Part shown: piece by piece, positions 62,132 to 64,000 of the stretch
Layout: each line of letters starts with the position of its first letter
Numbering within the stretch: position 1 is the first letter of the stretch
Source of the DNA: Knoxdaviesia capensis
Lineage: Eukaryota; Ascomycota; Sordariomycetes; Microascales; Gondwanamycetaceae
Reading direction: 5' to 3'
Assembly (NCBI GenBank): GCA_001510575.1
Contig: LNGK01000003.1
Location: 502,883 to 566,882, forward strand
Length of the DNA: 64,000 nucleotides
The notes under the pieces: model-generated
Told to the model about the DNA's origin: nothing
Seen by the model: the letters and a program-made list of their open reading frames with translations, nothing else
The model's database searches: none
Position numbers and translations under genes: made by a program

Positions 62132-64000
62132 TCACACATCCACCTCGCTGACCACCGTCTTCTTCGGCGGGAACCCCGCCACAAAGCCGTCCGGGTCACA
62201 CGGCAGATCGAGGCTGATGGCGTGCTGGGCCAGCCACGCGCGCACAGCGGAGCGCGAGATGCGGACGCGGTGGGGGGTGGGCTCGGTTGCGTGGGCCGCG
62301 GTCGCTTCGGGGGCTGCAACACCGCCGGCAGAGGTGGGGGGGTCCTCAAGTGCCGGCGCGGGTCCGGCGGCCGTGGTCGGCGGGATGGCAGCGGCGGTGG
62401 TTGTGGTTGCAGCGGCGGCTGCGGCTGCCGCTGCCGCGGTCGCCGTGGCGATCGTCGCCGCCGTATGTGCGTGCGCGACGATCTCGTCAGCGGGGTCCGC
62501 CGGCCCCGCGTCCACCGCGACGCCCATCTCGCGCAGCGTGTGCAGACAATCATCCGGGGTGATCCACGTCGCGCGACTGCACTCGTCAATCGACACCGTG
62601 GTCGCCGGGCCCGCCTCGGCCGTGTCCTGGTCCGCGTGTGCCGCTGCCGGGTCCAGCGGCAGCGAGAGCAACCAGCGCGCGATCTCCGCCGCCCAGAACC
62701 GGCGGTAGCCCTTCTTGCCGAGATCGGAGATGGGCTTCTCGGGCCCGCCGAGGATGCCCTCGCGGCGGGCAATCTCGTACGACACGCCCATCAGCAGCGA
62801 GCCGAGCCCTTTGCGCTGCCACGGCGGGAACACGAGGATGCAGGCCAGGTTGTTGTTGTCCCACGACAGTTTCTCTTTTGAGAAGAAGCCGGCGATCTGG
62901 TGGCGCACGGTGAAGCCCGCGCTGCTGGTGCTGCTGGTGCTGCTGCCGTTGGTCGTGGTGGTTGTGGTGGTAGCCGCGGCCGCGGCTGGCGGGAAGGAGA
63001 GCGATGGCGCTTGGAGCGTGCTGGCGAGCGAGGAGGGTGCCGTGGGCGGGGTGGGGTCGACGCCGGCGGGGGTGTATACTAGCAGGTAGTAGTTGAAGCC
63101 GGTGACGTCGAAGAAGACGGACTTCGTGTCGAGGAAGAGCTTGGCGAAGAGGGACAGGTTTTGGCAGAAGAGCTACACACGTTTCGTTAGACACCAGAAC
63201 TATTTTATGTATTTCTCTGCAGGACACAGGACGGATGGCGATAGACTTACCACTTCCTTCGCCCCATCCACCTCCCACACACTCCACTGCCCCTCGGCCT
63301 CCTCCCCAACATCGGGGCTCGCCATCGTCGGCAACGGCGCCGCCACCACAGCCGCCGCCGCCGGCTCCTCGCCAGCGCGCCGGGACTTGCGCCCCGCGGC
63401 AGCCGCCATCTTGGCGGCGGCGGCATCTGCGGCCGACAGGGCCGCGAGGCGGTGGGCGCGCGGGTGGTCGTACACTTTGCGGCCCGGCACGTGGGCCTGC
63501 GCCGTGCAGGCGCGCACGTGGCCCCACCACGGCTCCAGGTCGCGCGAGTACTTGAAGCAGCTGGGGCATACGTACAGGCGGTCGAGGAGGGCGGCGGCTG
63601 CGCGCTCGCGGCGTGCTTGGTTGCTGCGGGGATGGGGGACGGGGTGCGCGGTAGCAGCAGCCGCGGGGGCGCCGGCAGCCGTGGCTGTAGCGGTGATGGT
63701 GGAGGTTGAGGTGCCTGCGGCCGGCTCATCGGCAAGAGGCTGCGCCGGCCCCCGCGGGAGTCCGCCAATCAGCGACTCTTTGCCGAAGTACGACGCGTAC
63801 CACGTCGGGAAGCTCACGTTGCCCAGCACAACCTTGTCGATGTTCCGCCCGGCGCCGTCAAAACATAGCGGGCGACCACCTCCAGCTCCACTAGCGGAGT
63901 CTGCGCCGCCGGGGGTCTTTTTGCCGGCTGCCACCGCTTTGCCCTTCAGCGGCGGAGCTTTCTTGGCCACGGTCTTCTTAGCCTGGCCGCGGGCCTTCTC
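62132..64000 (-). CDS. sas2: MYST-family histone acetyltransferase (SAS2-like), 5' end beyond the window
   Basis: Exons 63251-64000 (open to the window edge, no ATG seen) and 62132-63172, with a 78-nt intron (GTAAGT ... GTGTAG). About 597 codons are visible. Features: VSFPTWYASYFGKESLIGGL; a C2HC zinc finger YVCPSCFKYS ... WWGHVRAC (C-x2-C-x12-H-x3-C); PGRKVYDHPR; WSVWEVDGAKEVLFCQNLSL across the splice; the catalytic core FFSKEKLSWDNNNLACILVF, with the conserved Cys in LACI; the acetyl-CoA motif QRKGLG; and the catalytic-glutamate motif GPEKPISDLGKKGYRRFWAA. Two low-complexity inserts (Ala/Thr-rich before the finger, poly-Thr in the core) and a poly-Ala C-terminus enlarge the protein. MYST enzymes acetylate histone H4; the pattern ILVFPPWQRKGLG is nearest to Sas2 (H4K16, anti-silencing). 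No chromodomain is visible in the part present. Confidence 0.9.

Noticed and set aside
1..64000. CRISPR array, phage or bacterial operon, biosynthetic gene cluster
   Set aside because: No spaced identical repeats, no ribosome-binding-site-led operons, and no polyketide, peptide-synthetase or terpene-synthase motifs; genes have spliceosomal introns.

Overview
The window looks like nuclear chromosomal DNA of a filamentous ascomycete, most probably a Sordariomycete. The grounds are short GT-AG introns (65-290 nt) with CTAAC-type branch sites, G/C-ending codons in the coding blocks, AT- and pyrimidine-rich intergenic DNA, a HET-domain gene, a DIM-2-type DNA methyltransferase, and fungus-specific orthologues (SLD2, DASH SPC34, PEP4). 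The genus cannot be settled by reading. I find 18 protein-coding genes; all look intact except the last, whose 5' end lies beyond base 64000. I found no transposon, CRISPR array, secondary-metabolite cluster or rRNA.

Layout, left to right: VanZ-like membrane protein (-), HET-domain protein (-), SAGA subunit SPT7 (+), cytosolic serine hydroxymethyltransferase (-), vacuolar aspartic protease PEP4 (+), a conserved nuclear protein possibly related to RSC subunit Rsc58 (+), a mitochondrial DUF155/RMND1-family protein (-) head to head with a mitochondrial PPR-like protein (+), DNA methyltransferase DIM-2 (+), a secreted Thr-rich protein with a CBM19-like domain (-), replication regulator SLD2 (-), a RING-finger protein (+), a DsbA-like thioredoxin-fold protein (+), DASH subunit SPC34 (-), an acidic protein of unknown function (-), a gene-free stretch of about 6.2 kb, TAF12 (+), proteasome subunit RPN3 (+), and a MYST acetyltransferase resembling SAS2 (-, partial).

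The genes do not form one operon-like system. A theme of chromatin and transcription is nevertheless visible: SPT7 and TAF12 both sit in SAGA (TAF12 also in TFIID), with DIM-2, a SAS2-like acetyltransferase and a possible RSC subunit nearby. SLD2 (replication initiation) and SPC34 (kinetochore) add cell-cycle functions. The DUF155 gene and the PPR-like gene share one divergent promoter and both encode predicted mitochondrial proteins.

The less explained material lies between genes. It includes repeated telomere-like TTAGGG/AACCCT boxes, a tRNA-like or SINE-like Pol III element next to DIM-2, a cluster of short repeats and a perfect palindrome upstream of PEP4, and the 6.2-kb region with a strong strand switch in purine content. 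I see no convincing undescribed multi-gene system; these non-coding features and a frame-preserving intron inside the SPT7 bromodomain are the best leads.
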